From contig DRPO01000509.1 of assembly GCA_011330835.1 (NCBI GenBank), positions 1 through 6,619 of the forward strand: a DNA stretch of 6,619 nucleotides, in the 5' to 3' direction. Positions 1-5,840 of this stretch are shown in pieces. The stretch comes from Gammaproteobacteria bacterium. GTDB taxonomy: Bacteria; Pseudomonadota; Gammaproteobacteria; UWMA-0217. The number at the start of each line of letters is the position of its first letter. Positions within the stretch are counted from its first letter, which is position 1. Under the pieces are notes generated by a model. The model saw nothing but the letters and a program-made list of their open reading frames with translations, was not told the origin of the DNA and did not search any database. Position numbers and translations under genes: made by a program.

Positions 1-204
1 CCCCCGACCGCATTTAGTCATGCGGAATCACACTGGAGGAGAGCTAACCATTTGCTAAGCAGCGCTATTAGATCCAAAACCCCGCCACAAAATCAAGACT
101 CAAATCACAAATTCGCAACATTATTAATCGTTGCGTATATTCTCGCAACCGCGATAGCGCTCCCAATAGTCCCCTCGCCCCCTTTGGGGGAGGGGTTAGG
201 GTGA
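1..204 (+). pseudogene. Possible truncated membrane-protein reading frame running in from the left edge
   Basis: Frame 1 is open from the first base to a TGA at 202-204. It has no ATG, but a TTG at 52-54 is preceded by GGAGGAG (35-41), a strong ribosome-binding sequence. From that TTG the product would be 50 residues: a polar start, then a hydrophobic run (FATLLIVAYILATAIALPIV) that could be one membrane segment. The last codons lie inside the palindromic repeat at 171-209, so the stop comes from the repeat. It could be the 5' remnant of a membrane-protein gene cut by repeat insertion, a small membrane peptide, or chance. Similar-length open frames occur by chance nearby on the minus strand, so confidence is low. 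Confidence 0.2.
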
Positions 205-209
205 GAGGG
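171..209. repeat. GC-rich palindromic intergenic repeat
   Basis: The sequence has CCCCC at 178-182, a TTT loop and GGGGG at 186-190, flanked by further C-rich and G-rich arms, followed by GGTTAGGGTGAGAGGG. Imperfect self-complementarity would fold it into a hairpin. From general knowledge, elements of this form (C-rich arm, short loop, then GAGGGGTTAGGGTGAGAGGG-like sequence) are scattered in many copies through proteobacterial intergenic regions. Only one copy is in this window, so repetitiveness in this genome is inferred. It is not followed by a T run, so it is not a typical intrinsic terminator. Confidence 0.6.
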
Positions 210-342
210 AAAACCGCATATCGGGATACAGGGCGCGAGTACTTTTACAACAATTGATATACCTCGGAGACGCGGATTGAAACGGTAACAAGACGCCCTA
301 TCCGCTGATCCGCGACCTCATTACTCCCGACTATCAGTTTTT

Positions 343-370
343 TAGACAAACTTAACACTTTTCAAATACT
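343..370 (+). promoter_or_regulatory. Weak promoter candidate for the glycosyltransferase gene
   Basis: TAGACA at 343-348 matches five of six bases of the -35 consensus, and AATACT at 365-370 matches four of six of the -10, with a 16-bp spacer. Transcription would start near 377 and leave a leader of about 130 nt that includes the small hairpin at 463-477. Nothing better is obvious between here and 507. This is pattern matching only. Confidence 0.25.
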
Positions 371-506
371 TGATCTATTCCTGCAACGTTCGGCGACGTA
401 GAATACACCTCTCGCGATCAAAGACACCGCTTGCGGCCTTGCTTTGCTCGACACCCGGACCGCGGCGAACAACGCCGGATGAAAACAGAGTTAATGGAGT
501 TAGAAC

Positions 507-1745
507 ATGACCACCTGGCAAGCCAACCGCGTTGCGAACGCTCCGAAAACGGGTTCCCCCAACGACGATCCTCGTCAGTCCCCGGCTCACCCATCGACCA
601 AGGCCCGCGCCAAAAAGGTCGCGCTCGTCACCAAATGCGTTCCGCCTTACCGCTACCCGGTGTTTCGCGCATTGCACGCCTCGACAAGATTCGCGACCCG
701 ATTTATCGCCAGCATGCCCTGGAGCTGGTCAGTGCCCGAGGCCCGCAAAACACTGGATCTGATCCGCTCCAGGGGGATTACCATCAATCGCAGCACCAAA
801 CACAAAAGTGTCAATGTCGAGCAGAAGGAGCCTGTTACGATCCCCCTGAGTCTGCCGCTGGATCTGCTGCGTTTTCGGCCCGACCTGATCATTTCGGGAA
901 ACATGGGCCCCGTCTCCCTGGCCAGCGTCCTCACCGCCCGCCTGATGCGCGTTCCCTTTGTCTTGTGGACGGAGGAGATCGCCACCACGGCGGGAGAGAT
1001 TTCCCGAATCCAGAAAATCCTTCGCCGGATCATTCTGCCCCGCACAAACGCTTTTCTGGCCTGGGGCAAACCCGCGGTGGATTACATCGTATCCCAGGGA
1101 TTCGATCCGGCGCGGGTCCACTACTGCGCCCAGGCGATCGACAACGACTGGTGGATCGCCCGCTCGCGGGCCGCCGACCGCGACGCCATCCGCCAGCAAC
1201 TCGGACTCAAGGGCCGCGTCTTTCTGCTCACGGGACAACTCATCTCGCGCAAGGGATTCGACAAGCTAATGATGGCCTGGGCGAAACTGGATCCCCGCCA
1301 TCAGGCGGAGAACGCCTTGCTGGTCGTCGGCAGCGGCGAGGATGAAGAGAAGCTGCGGCAACTCGCGCGCGATCTGGAAATACCCAACATCGTATTTACC
1401 GGCGGTAAATCTCACGACGAGCTGCCCGACATCTACTCCGCCGCGGACGTGCTGGTTTTCCCGTCACTGGTGGATGTCTGGGGAATGGTCGTCAACGAGG
1501 GCCTGGCCTGCGGTCTGCCGGTGCTGGCCTCGAAATACGCCGGCTCCAGTCAGGAATTGATCACGTCTCCGGAATACGGCGAGCAGATCGACCCGCTGGA
1601 TATCGACTCGATGACCGCGACGCTGGGAAAATGGATGGAATGCGAGTTGCCGGACGCCGAAATCCTGCGAACGCATGTCCGCAAGATCAATTTCGGCGTC
1701 ACGGTCAAGGCCTTCGAGGACGTGATCGAGCAACTCGGCTCCTGA
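507..1745 (+). CDS. Glycosyltransferase family 4 (GT-B fold)
   Basis: This 412-residue protein most likely transfers a sugar from a nucleotide-activated donor onto a lipid-linked or surface glycan acceptor in the cytoplasm. The N-terminal acceptor half begins with a beta strand at about residue 37 (KVALVTKCVPPYRYPVFRAL) and has a second at 125-130. The C-terminal donor half shows the expected GT4 landmarks: GQLISRKGFDKL at 243-254 with R248 and K249 as phosphate-binding residues, LLVVGSGEDEEKL at 271-283, the AADVLVFPS stretch at 312-320, and the E-x7-E-like motif at 323-331. There the first position is Asp (D323) and the second Glu (E331), followed by ACGLPVLAS. The start has GGAG at 496-499, 7 nt upstream. 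The first 36 residues are polar and proline/lysine-rich, probably disordered. The acceptor and sugar cannot be read from sequence. No other glycan gene is nearby, and its stop lies 5 bp from the convergent neighbour's stop. Confidence 0.9.
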   Translation: MTTWQANRVANAPKTGSPNDDPRQSPAHPSTKARAKKVALVTKCVPPYRYPVFRALHASTRFATRFIASMPWSWSVPEARKTLDLIRSRGITINRSTKHKSVNVEQKEPVTIPLSLPLDLLRFRPDLIISGNMGPVSLASVLTARLMRVPFVLWTEEIATTAGEISRIQKILRRIILPRTNAFLAWGKPAVDYIVSQGFDPARVHYCAQAIDNDWWIARSRAADRDAIRQQLGLKGRVFLLTGQLISRKGFDKLMMAWAKLDPRHQAENALLVVGSGEDEEKLRQLARDLEIPNIVFTGGKSHDELPDIYSAADVLVFPSLVDVWGMVVNEGLACGLPVLASKYAGSSQELITSPEYGEQIDPLDIDSMTATLGKWMECELPDAEILRTHVRKINFGVTVKAFEDVIEQLGS

Positions 1746-1750
1746 CGCGG

Positions 1751-2467
1751 TCAGAACCTCAGGCCAACCTTGGCGGTATAGCTTGTCAATCCGGCAAACG
1801 TATCGACCTCGAGCCCCAGATTGATCCCGAAATTGATGTTCAACCCGGCGAACAACCGGGTGTCATTCACCGTTTCGGCGGTCAGACCAGCCACGTTCCT
1901 GGGCGTCGATTCCGATCTGACCAGACCAACGCCCGCGTAAGGCGTCAACATGACAAACCCTTTGGAAATCGAGACGTCCACGGCGGTGTTTTTCACATCC
2001 AGTTCATCGATTCCGCTCAGCTTGCTGTAGCTCAGCCGGGCCGCCACCGCCGGCGTCGCGACCCCGCCGCCAATGAACGCCCACTTGACTTCCGCGCCGA
2101 TCAGATTGGCGCTGATTTCAGGTACCGCCGTATAGGAAGCGCCAATATCGATATTGAACGGCAAACCTTTCTGCAACTGGAGTCGCGGCAACGGCAGCAT
2201 CGACATATTCCAGTCGGCGGCGCCATTGGCGATTTCAAAAACCTGCTCGTCGATCTCCGTCGCGGAAACCGAAAGCGACGCATCAAAACCCAGCACCCCC
2301 AAAGGCTCGGCGGGAGAAACCGCCTTGTAAACCGTTGCCGCCCCCAGATTTTCCGCCAGGCTTCGGAACTGCGACTGCGCCAGCGCATTGATCGAGTCCA
2401 GATCGCTGGCCGAAGCGGAAGCGCAGCCCAAAGCCAGCATCGCGGGAAGAATTTTGTTGAATTTCAT
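1751..2467 (-). CDS. Outer-membrane beta-barrel protein, uncharacterised
   Basis: A 238-residue exported protein. The N-terminus has lysines at 2 and 5, a hydrophobic core and a small-residue stretch (ALGCASASAS), fitting a signal peptide cleaved near residue 21. The only cysteine there (C15) sits in a poor lipobox, so a lipoprotein is less likely. The mature part alternates polar and hydrophobic residues with many glycines and short strands (about 95-112, 122-133, 138-150, 160-184, 204-238) and ends in Phe (KVGLRF), the classic outer-membrane barrel C-terminus. The KGLPF, GAEVKWA and SKGFVMLTPYAGVG stretches recall a family of uncharacterised Gram-negative barrels (possibly DUF6588-like), but this is from memory. 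I chose the ATG at 2467 because AAGGGA at 2474-2479 sits 6 nt upstream. An in-frame ATG at 2488 lacks a good ribosome-binding site and would put seven extra residues before the signal. Substrate or role unknown. Confidence 0.85.
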   Translation of the reverse strand: MKFNKILPAMLALGCASASASDLDSINALAQSQFRSLAENLGAATVYKAVSPAEPLGVLGFDASLSVSATEIDEQVFEIANGAADWNMSMLPLPRLQLQKGLPFNIDIGASYTAVPEISANLIGAEVKWAFIGGGVATPAVAARLSYSKLSGIDELDVKNTAVDVSISKGFVMLTPYAGVGLVRSESTPRNVAGLTAETVNDTRLFAGLNINFGINLGLEVDTFAGLTSYTAKVGLRF

Positions 2468-2473
2468 GAATAG

Positions 2474-2479
2474 TCCCTT
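2474..2479 (-). promoter_or_regulatory. Ribosome-binding site deciding the start of the outer-membrane protein
   Basis: AAGGGA on the minus strand lies 6 nt before the ATG at 2467. It falls inside the short extension that the alternative ATG at 2488 would add, so it argues for the shorter protein, which also has the more standard signal peptide. Confidence 0.6.
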
Positions 2480-2536
2480 ATTAATCATCTAGTTGAAAGG
2501 CATCCCTGTTGTCGGAAAAGCCCGTTGAAGACGGAG

Positions 2537-2565
2537 ATTATACCCTGAAGCGTTCGCGATGTGCG
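2537..2565 (-). promoter_or_regulatory. Promoter candidate for the outer-membrane protein gene
   Basis: The minus strand carries a perfect -10 hexamer TATAAT at 2542-2537. At a 17-bp spacing the -35 position is CGCACA (2565-2560), which matches only the ACA half of the consensus. Transcription would start near 2530, giving a leader of about 60 nt. The site lies between cmoM and the barrel gene, so the barrel gene is probably transcribed separately from the upstream operon. Confidence 0.5.
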
Positions 2566-2626
2566 GCGCGGATCGACAAGCCATCAGGCATTTTCCCTCA
2601 AGCGCCGGTCGCCTTCATCTTCGAAC

Positions 2627-2656
2627 ACTGGATCCCGGCTTTCGCCGGGATGACGA
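2627..2656. repeat. Palindromic intergenic repeat with an 8-bp perfect stem
   Basis: ATCCCGGC (2632-2639), loop TTTC, then GCCGGGAT (2644-2651), flanked by CTGG and TGACGA. This matches a well-known class of short palindromic repeat found between genes in many beta- and gammaproteobacteria. It begins about 30 nt past the cmoM stop on the minus strand. There is no T run on either side, so it is better called a repeat than an intrinsic terminator, although the hairpin could protect the 3' end of the cmoM transcript. Confidence 0.75.
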
Positions 2657-2682
2657 GTTCGGAGTTGCCGGAACGACGGTTT

Positions 2683-3471
2683 TCACGACTTGAACAGCAG
2701 ATGCACGTAGCGGGCAATGCCGCGATAGGGATCCTGCCGCCCCAGCATCAATTCCGCTTCGATCACATCCTCCTCGGTCATCTGGTGCCCCGTGCGCTCG
2801 CAGGCATAATCGACAAAACAGCGCACGCCGCTGTGACGGATCAGCGTCAACCCCCGCGCCTCTCCCCAGGCGAGCATCCACGCCGGATCCTGGGGATGGG
2901 TTGGCGTCAGGCTTTTCTTCCAGCCTTTCAAGTAGCCGCGCAAGACCTTGTCGAGATTGCCCAGCATGAGGCTGCGCATGACGAGCCCATGACGGTTATA
3001 GAACAACAACGACAAACCGCCGCCCGGATTCAGCAGAGTCAGCGCGTGATCGAGCGCCGCTTCCGGATCCGCCATCCATTCCAGGACGCCGTGCAACAGG
3101 ATCAGATCGAACCCGCCGTATTCAGCGCGAGTCAGCGCCTGCATCGGCGCGCACACCAGTGAAACCGGCGCGTCGGGCGCCTCGCGGGCGAAGGTCTCGC
3201 GCGCCCGCGCCAGCATGGTTTCGGAAATGTCACAGGCCACGACCTCGCGCCCCCGCGCGGCGAACCCGGCGGAGAAAACCGCCGTTCCGCAGCCCGCATC
3301 CAGGATTCTCGCCGGCGCATCGCCGGGCAACGCTTCAAGATCACGTTCCAGCACAAGCAAACGCAAGCGCCCCTTCAGACCACCATAGATCGATTTCTCA
3401 AACTTGTCCGCCAGGTCGTCGAAATTCCGGTCTTCGGTCGGTTTCGGAGGAATGGGCAATTCTCGAGTCAT
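2683..3471 (-). CDS. cmoM: tRNA 5-carboxymethoxyuridine methyltransferase CmoM
   Basis: This SAM-dependent methyltransferase of 262 residues matches E. coli CmoM (formerly SmtA), which methylates the carboxyl group of cmo5U at wobble position 34 of several tRNAs to give mcmo5U. Diagnostic is the N-terminal DRNFDDLADKFEKSIYG (14-30) followed by KGRLR (33-37), nearly as in the E. coli protein. The SAM-binding motif I is ILDAGCGTAVFSAGFA (56-71), with ACDIS at 79-83 for the end of strand 2. FDLILLHGVLEWMADP (121-136) and LNPGGGLSLLFYNRHGL (147-163) are further family hallmarks, as is QDPYRGIARYVH near the C-terminus. The ATG overlaps the stop of the upstream phosphatase gene as ATGA (3468-3471), with GGGAG 10 nt upstream, so it is the last gene of a coupled operon. 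The first 13 residues extend beyond the E. coli start. Confidence 0.92.
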   Translation of the reverse strand: MTRELPIPPKPTEDRNFDDLADKFEKSIYGGLKGRLRLLVLERDLEALPGDAPARILDAGCGTAVFSAGFAARGREVVACDISETMLARARETFAREAPDAPVSLVCAPMQALTRAEYGGFDLILLHGVLEWMADPEAALDHALTLLNPGGGLSLLFYNRHGLVMRSLMLGNLDKVLRGYLKGWKKSLTPTHPQDPAWMLAWGEARGLTLIRHSGVRCFVDYACERTGHQMTEEDVIEAELMLGRQDPYRGIARYVHLLFKS

Positions 3472-4304
3472 TCGCGGAACGCTCCCGGAATCTCGTCACC
3501 TTTAGACCAGCAAGCCATCAACTCACCCAGACTATCGACATCCCAGTCCGGAGCGACGCCCGCGGGCAGCGGATCCGAGGGCGCGAAACGTCCGGTGCGC
3601 ACCAGCGCCGTCCGCATGCCGAGTCGCTGGGCGCCCAGGATATCCGTATCCGGACGATCCCCCACCATGACGCAATCGCCTGGTTCAACGCCCAGACGCG
3701 CCAGCGCCATCCGGAACAACGCCGGCTCCGGCTTGCCGATCACCACCGGCTCGACGCCCGTCGCCACGCTGAAAGGCGCCGCCAGCGCCCCGCCGCCCGG
3801 CAACACGAGCCGCCGACCGTTCACCACCGAGTCCACCGTCACATCCGGATTGGTGCTCACCAGACCCGCTCCGCGCCCCAACACCAGATTGATACCGGTC
3901 GTCAGCGAGTCGTAATCCAGCCCCCGGCCCTCGCCAATGACCACATAGTCCGCCCGTTCTGAATCCTCGCTACCCACCTTCGCCAGCGCCACATGCAGTC
4001 CCTCGCCGCCAACCGCGAAATAGCGAAACCCCGGCTTCTCTCGGGACAGCCACTCGGCGGTCGCCTCAGCCGATGTCACGATGCGGTCGGGATCGGGAAA
4101 CCCCAGACCCAGCCGCCGCAGTTTCTCCGCCAGCCTCTGCGGGGTTGAAACCGGATTATTGGTCACAAACCCATGCGGCATCGGCGCGATGAAGCGCATG
4201 AATTCAGCCGCATCGGGCAGCGCCCGCTCTCCATGAAACAACACCCCGTCCATATCGAGCAACACGGCTTTCAATGCGGGAGATTCAGCCGACCCGACGG
4301 GCAT
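3468..4304 (-). CDS. HAD-IIA family hydrolase (NagD-like phosphatase)
   Basis: A 278-residue cytoplasmic phosphatase of the haloacid dehalogenase superfamily, subclass IIA. Motif I is LLDMDGVLF at 15-23 with the nucleophile D17 and general acid D19. Motif II is FVTNN (46-50) with T48. Motif III lysine is in GKPEP (K191), and motif IV is MVGDRPDTD (213-221) with metal-binding D216 and D221. The cap domain sits between motifs II and III, as in NagD and related nucleotide, phosphoglycolate or pyridoxal-phosphate phosphatases. The substrate cannot be assigned from sequence, so no gene name is given. The ATG shares its A with the TAA stop of the upstream 63-residue gene (TAATG at 4306-4302), and its own stop overlaps the cmoM start. 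No close ribosome-binding site is visible (GGTGGAG is about 14 nt away), which fits reinitiation after the upstream gene. Confidence 0.9.
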   Translation of the reverse strand: MPVGSAESPALKAVLLDMDGVLFHGERALPDAAEFMRFIAPMPHGFVTNNPVSTPQRLAEKLRRLGLGFPDPDRIVTSAEATAEWLSREKPGFRYFAVGGEGLHVALAKVGSEDSERADYVVIGEGRGLDYDSLTTGINLVLGRGAGLVSTNPDVTVDSVVNGRRLVLPGGGALAAPFSVATGVEPVVIGKPEPALFRMALARLGVEPGDCVMVGDRPDTDILGAQRLGMRTALVRTGRFAPSDPLPAGVAPDWDVDSLGELMACWSKGDEIPGAFRE

Positions 4305-4495
4305 TAGCGCGACGAGGGCTCCACCAGCATCTTGTGGCGACGGACATGTTCGGACTCCATGAAATCCATCATCGCCAGCGCCGCGGTCTCAATCCGTTCC
4401 GCCTGATGGGGATAGGCCGCCAACTGTTCCTGCTTCCAGTCATTCAGCGCCGCCTTGAGTGTGGAAATATGGAAAGCGTAGATGGAATCGCTCAT
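4304..4495 (-). CDS. Small uncharacterised protein, first gene of the HAD/cmoM operon
   Basis: I do not recognise this 63-residue protein. It is rich in charged and aromatic residues, has no cysteine, no signal peptide and no membrane segment, and looks largely alpha-helical: one helix about 8-27 (ISTLKAALNDWKQEQLAAY) and a second about 31-55 with MMDFMESEHVRRHK. It is probably a small soluble cytoplasmic protein. The case for it being real is context: its TAA overlaps the next gene's ATG, it is on the operon strand, and it starts right after the intergenic gap with the divergent gene. Against it, the ribosome-binding site is weak. It may assist the phosphatase or CmoM, or simply act as a translated leader, but nothing in the sequence shows which. 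Confidence 0.65.
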   Translation of the reverse strand: MSDSIYAFHISTLKAALNDWKQEQLAAYPHQAERIETAALAMMDFMESEHVRRHKMLVEPSSR

Positions 4496-4528
4496 GATTA
4501 GAGATGACTCTGATGCCTCGGGCGGAGA

Positions 4529-4534
4529 ATGATA
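4529..4534 (-). promoter_or_regulatory. Possible -10 element for the small protein-HAD-cmoM operon
   Basis: The minus strand reads TATCAT, five of six bases of the -10 consensus, placed so that transcription would begin near 4522, about 27 nt before the ATG at 4495. I see no convincing -35 at normal spacing, so the assignment is tentative. Confidence 0.3.
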
Positions 4535-4555
4535 CCGCGCCCTACCCGAATCAAC

Positions 4556-4927
4556 ATGAAATTCGCTGAAGACAATCTATCCGCCGAAAACAGGATCACC
4601 CGCTATGGCAGCGGCTTCATCGAAGTCGGCCAGCAGCGTTTTGAACACGGCATCCTGGTGTTTCCCGACACGGCGGTGCGCCGCTGGAACTGCGCCAGCA
4701 TCGACCAGGCCAGCCAGGAAAATCTGCGGGAAATCATCGACTACCAGCCCGAACTGGTGCTGATCGGCAGCGGCGAGACTTTCGGCTTCCCCGATTTCGC
4801 GCTGCAAGCCTGGCTGCAACAGCGCCGCATCGGCTGCGAGGTCATGGACTCCGCCGCCGCCTGCCGAACCTTCAACGTGCTCGTCTCGGAGCAACGCAAC
4901 GTGGCCGCCGCCCTGCTGCTACCGTGA
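4556..4927 (+). CDS. Mth938/DUF498-domain protein
   Basis: A 123-residue single-domain protein of the Mth938-like family (DUF498), whose eukaryotic relative NDUFAF3 helps assemble respiratory complex I. The bacterial members have no firmly established biochemical role. Family hallmarks are the opening NRITRYGSGFIEVGQQRF, the central YQPELVLIGSGETFGFP, and the C-terminal IGCEVMDSAAACRTFNVLVSEQRNVAAALL. Size is normal for a bacterial member. I prefer the ATG at 4556 because family proteins usually begin a few residues before the NxIT motif. An in-frame ATG at 4529 would add nine residues, but its only purine-rich sequence (GGAG at 4524-4527) is too close to serve as a ribosome-binding site. The gene is divergent from the HAD/cmoM operon, and its last 9 bases overlap the end of rpoS on the other strand. 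Confidence 0.87.
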   Translation: MKFAEDNLSAENRITRYGSGFIEVGQQRFEHGILVFPDTAVRRWNCASIDQASQENLREIIDYQPELVLIGSGETFGFPDFALQAWLQQRRIGCEVMDSAAACRTFNVLVSEQRNVAAALLLP

Positions 4928-5830
4928 CAACAGCGCGTCGCCGGACAGACCGCGATTGACCAGAATATTGCGCAACCGCCGCAGCGCCTCCATCTGGATC
5001 TGGCGCACCCGCTCGCGCGTCACGCCCAACTCATTGCCCACCTGCTCCAGCGTCGCCGCCTCGAACCCGTGCAGCCCAAACCGGCGCACGATCACCTCGC
5101 TCTGCTTCTCGTCCAGCTCCGCCAGCCAGGAATCGACCATCGAGATAATGTTCTTGTCCTGAAGAAACTCGTCCGGCTCCGGAAACACGTCATCCGGCAC
5201 CATCTCCATCACGGAGCGGTCATTGCTCTCACTGACGGGCAAATCCAGCGACGTCGCCCGTTCGCTCAGGTCGAGCAGCTTCTCGACCTCCTTGAGCGGC
5301 TTGCCCATCTCCCGCGCCACTTCCTCGACCGAGGGCTCCCGGTCGAGCTTCTTGGTCAGCTCGCGGTTGGTTTTCAAAAAGGAATTGAGCGCCTTGATGA
5401 CATGGATCGGCAAACGGATCGTGCGCGTCTGGTTCATCAACCCTCGCTCGATGGTCTGCCGGATCCACCAGGTCGCATAGGTGGAAAAGCGGAAACCCCG
5501 TTCGGGATCGAATTTCTCGACCGCCCGAATCAACCCGAGATTGCCCTCCTCGATCAGATCCAGCAACGACAACCCGCGATTCATGTAACGCCGCGCAATT
5601 TTGACGACCAGGCGCAGATTGCAGACGATCATCTTCTTGCGCGCCTCCTCGTCGCCATCCCGGGCCAGGCGACCGTAGCGCACCTCCTCCTCCGGCGTCA
5701 GCAGTGGAGAAAACTCGATTTCCTTGAGATACAGCTGCGTTGCGTCCAGCTCCCGGAGAGAGACCTGCGTGGTGGCGGGAGACGCTGGTTTCTTTTCACC
5801 GCCCCCTTTTGGATTGTTATGCTCCTCCAT
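4919..5830 (-). CDS. rpoS: RNA polymerase sigma factor RpoS (sigma-38)
   Basis: A 303-residue group 2 sigma factor that directs RNA polymerase to stationary-phase and general stress promoters. After a polar, glycine/lysine-rich start comes region 1.2 (DATQLYLKEIEFSPLLTPEEE, about 29-49), typical of RpoS rather than RpoD. Region 2 spans about 64-134, with NLRLVVKIARRY, DLIEEGNLGLIRAVEKFD and the -10-recognition segment FSTYATWWIRQTIERGLMNQ. Region 3 is about 140-215. Region 4 ends in the -35-binding helix-turn-helix (ATLEQVGNELGVTRERVRQI, from about 259). It lacks RpoD's long acidic 1.1 and non-conserved regions and is shorter than E. coli RpoS (330) only at the N-terminus. I chose the ATG at 5830 because AGGGG lies 5 nt upstream. 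A GTG six bases earlier (5836) overlaps that site. Upstream there is noncoding DNA, not nlpD, and its stop overlaps the convergent DUF498 gene by 9 bp. Confidence 0.95.
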   Translation of the reverse strand: MEEHNNPKGGGEKKPASPATTQVSLRELDATQLYLKEIEFSPLLTPEEEVRYGRLARDGDEEARKKMIVCNLRLVVKIARRYMNRGLSLLDLIEEGNLGLIRAVEKFDPERGFRFSTYATWWIRQTIERGLMNQTRTIRLPIHVIKALNSFLKTNRELTKKLDREPSVEEVAREMGKPLKEVEKLLDLSERATSLDLPVSESNDRSVMEMVPDDVFPEPDEFLQDKNIISMVDSWLAELDEKQSEVIVRRFGLHGFEAATLEQVGNELGVTRERVRQIQMEALRRLRNILVNRGLSGDALLSR

Positions 5831-5835
5831 TCGCA

Positions 5836-5840
5836 CCCCT
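5836..5840 (-). promoter_or_regulatory. Ribosome-binding site deciding the rpoS start
   Basis: AGGGG on the minus strand ends 5 nt before the ATG at 5830. The competing GTG start at 5836 uses the last G of this same sequence, so it cannot be served by it. A second purine run, GGAGGAG (5828-5822), lies inside codons 1-3 with no start codon at useful distance after it. Confidence 0.55.

Larger units (their letters stand above)
1..506. other. Noncoding region with small palindromes, upstream of the glycosyltransferase gene
   Basis: No gene on either strand is well supported here. The stretch looks more AT-rich than the genes that follow and contains several perfect short inverted repeats: a 6-bp stem at 8-13/20-25, three CGCAAC/GTTGCG units between 114 and 149, an 8-bp inverted pair at 61-68/154-161, and a 5-bp stem at 463-467/473-477 just before the glycosyltransferase start. 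It also holds the GC-rich repeat at 171-209. An open frame enters from the left edge and stops at 202-204 (listed separately). The rest I read as intergenic or decayed DNA with a promoter for the downstream gene. Confidence 0.6.

Noticed and set aside
263..283. Sequence ending GCGGATTGAAAC, like the 3' half of some CRISPR repeats
   Set aside because: There is only one copy, no second repeat at spacer distance and no cas gene in the window. A 12-base resemblance is not an array.
431..1345. Long 304-codon plus-strand frame inside the glycosyltransferase gene
   Set aside because: It overlaps a gene with clear GT4 motifs in another frame. Its product is rich in Arg, Pro and Gly without motifs, as expected of an alternative frame in GC-rich coding DNA.
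1631..2473. 280-codon plus-strand frame opposite the barrel gene
   Set aside because: The minus-strand product has a signal peptide, strand pattern and terminal Phe. The plus-strand product is Arg/Gln-rich and featureless.
2632..2651. Strong hairpin after cmoM read as an intrinsic terminator
   Set aside because: It is not followed by a T run on the minus strand, and the sequence fits a widespread intergenic repeat class.
2509..3962. Plus-strand frames opposite cmoM and the HAD gene (2509-3162 and 3159-3962)
   Set aside because: Both lie antisense to genes with complete catalytic motifs, and their products are Arg/His/Gln-rich without recognisable domains.
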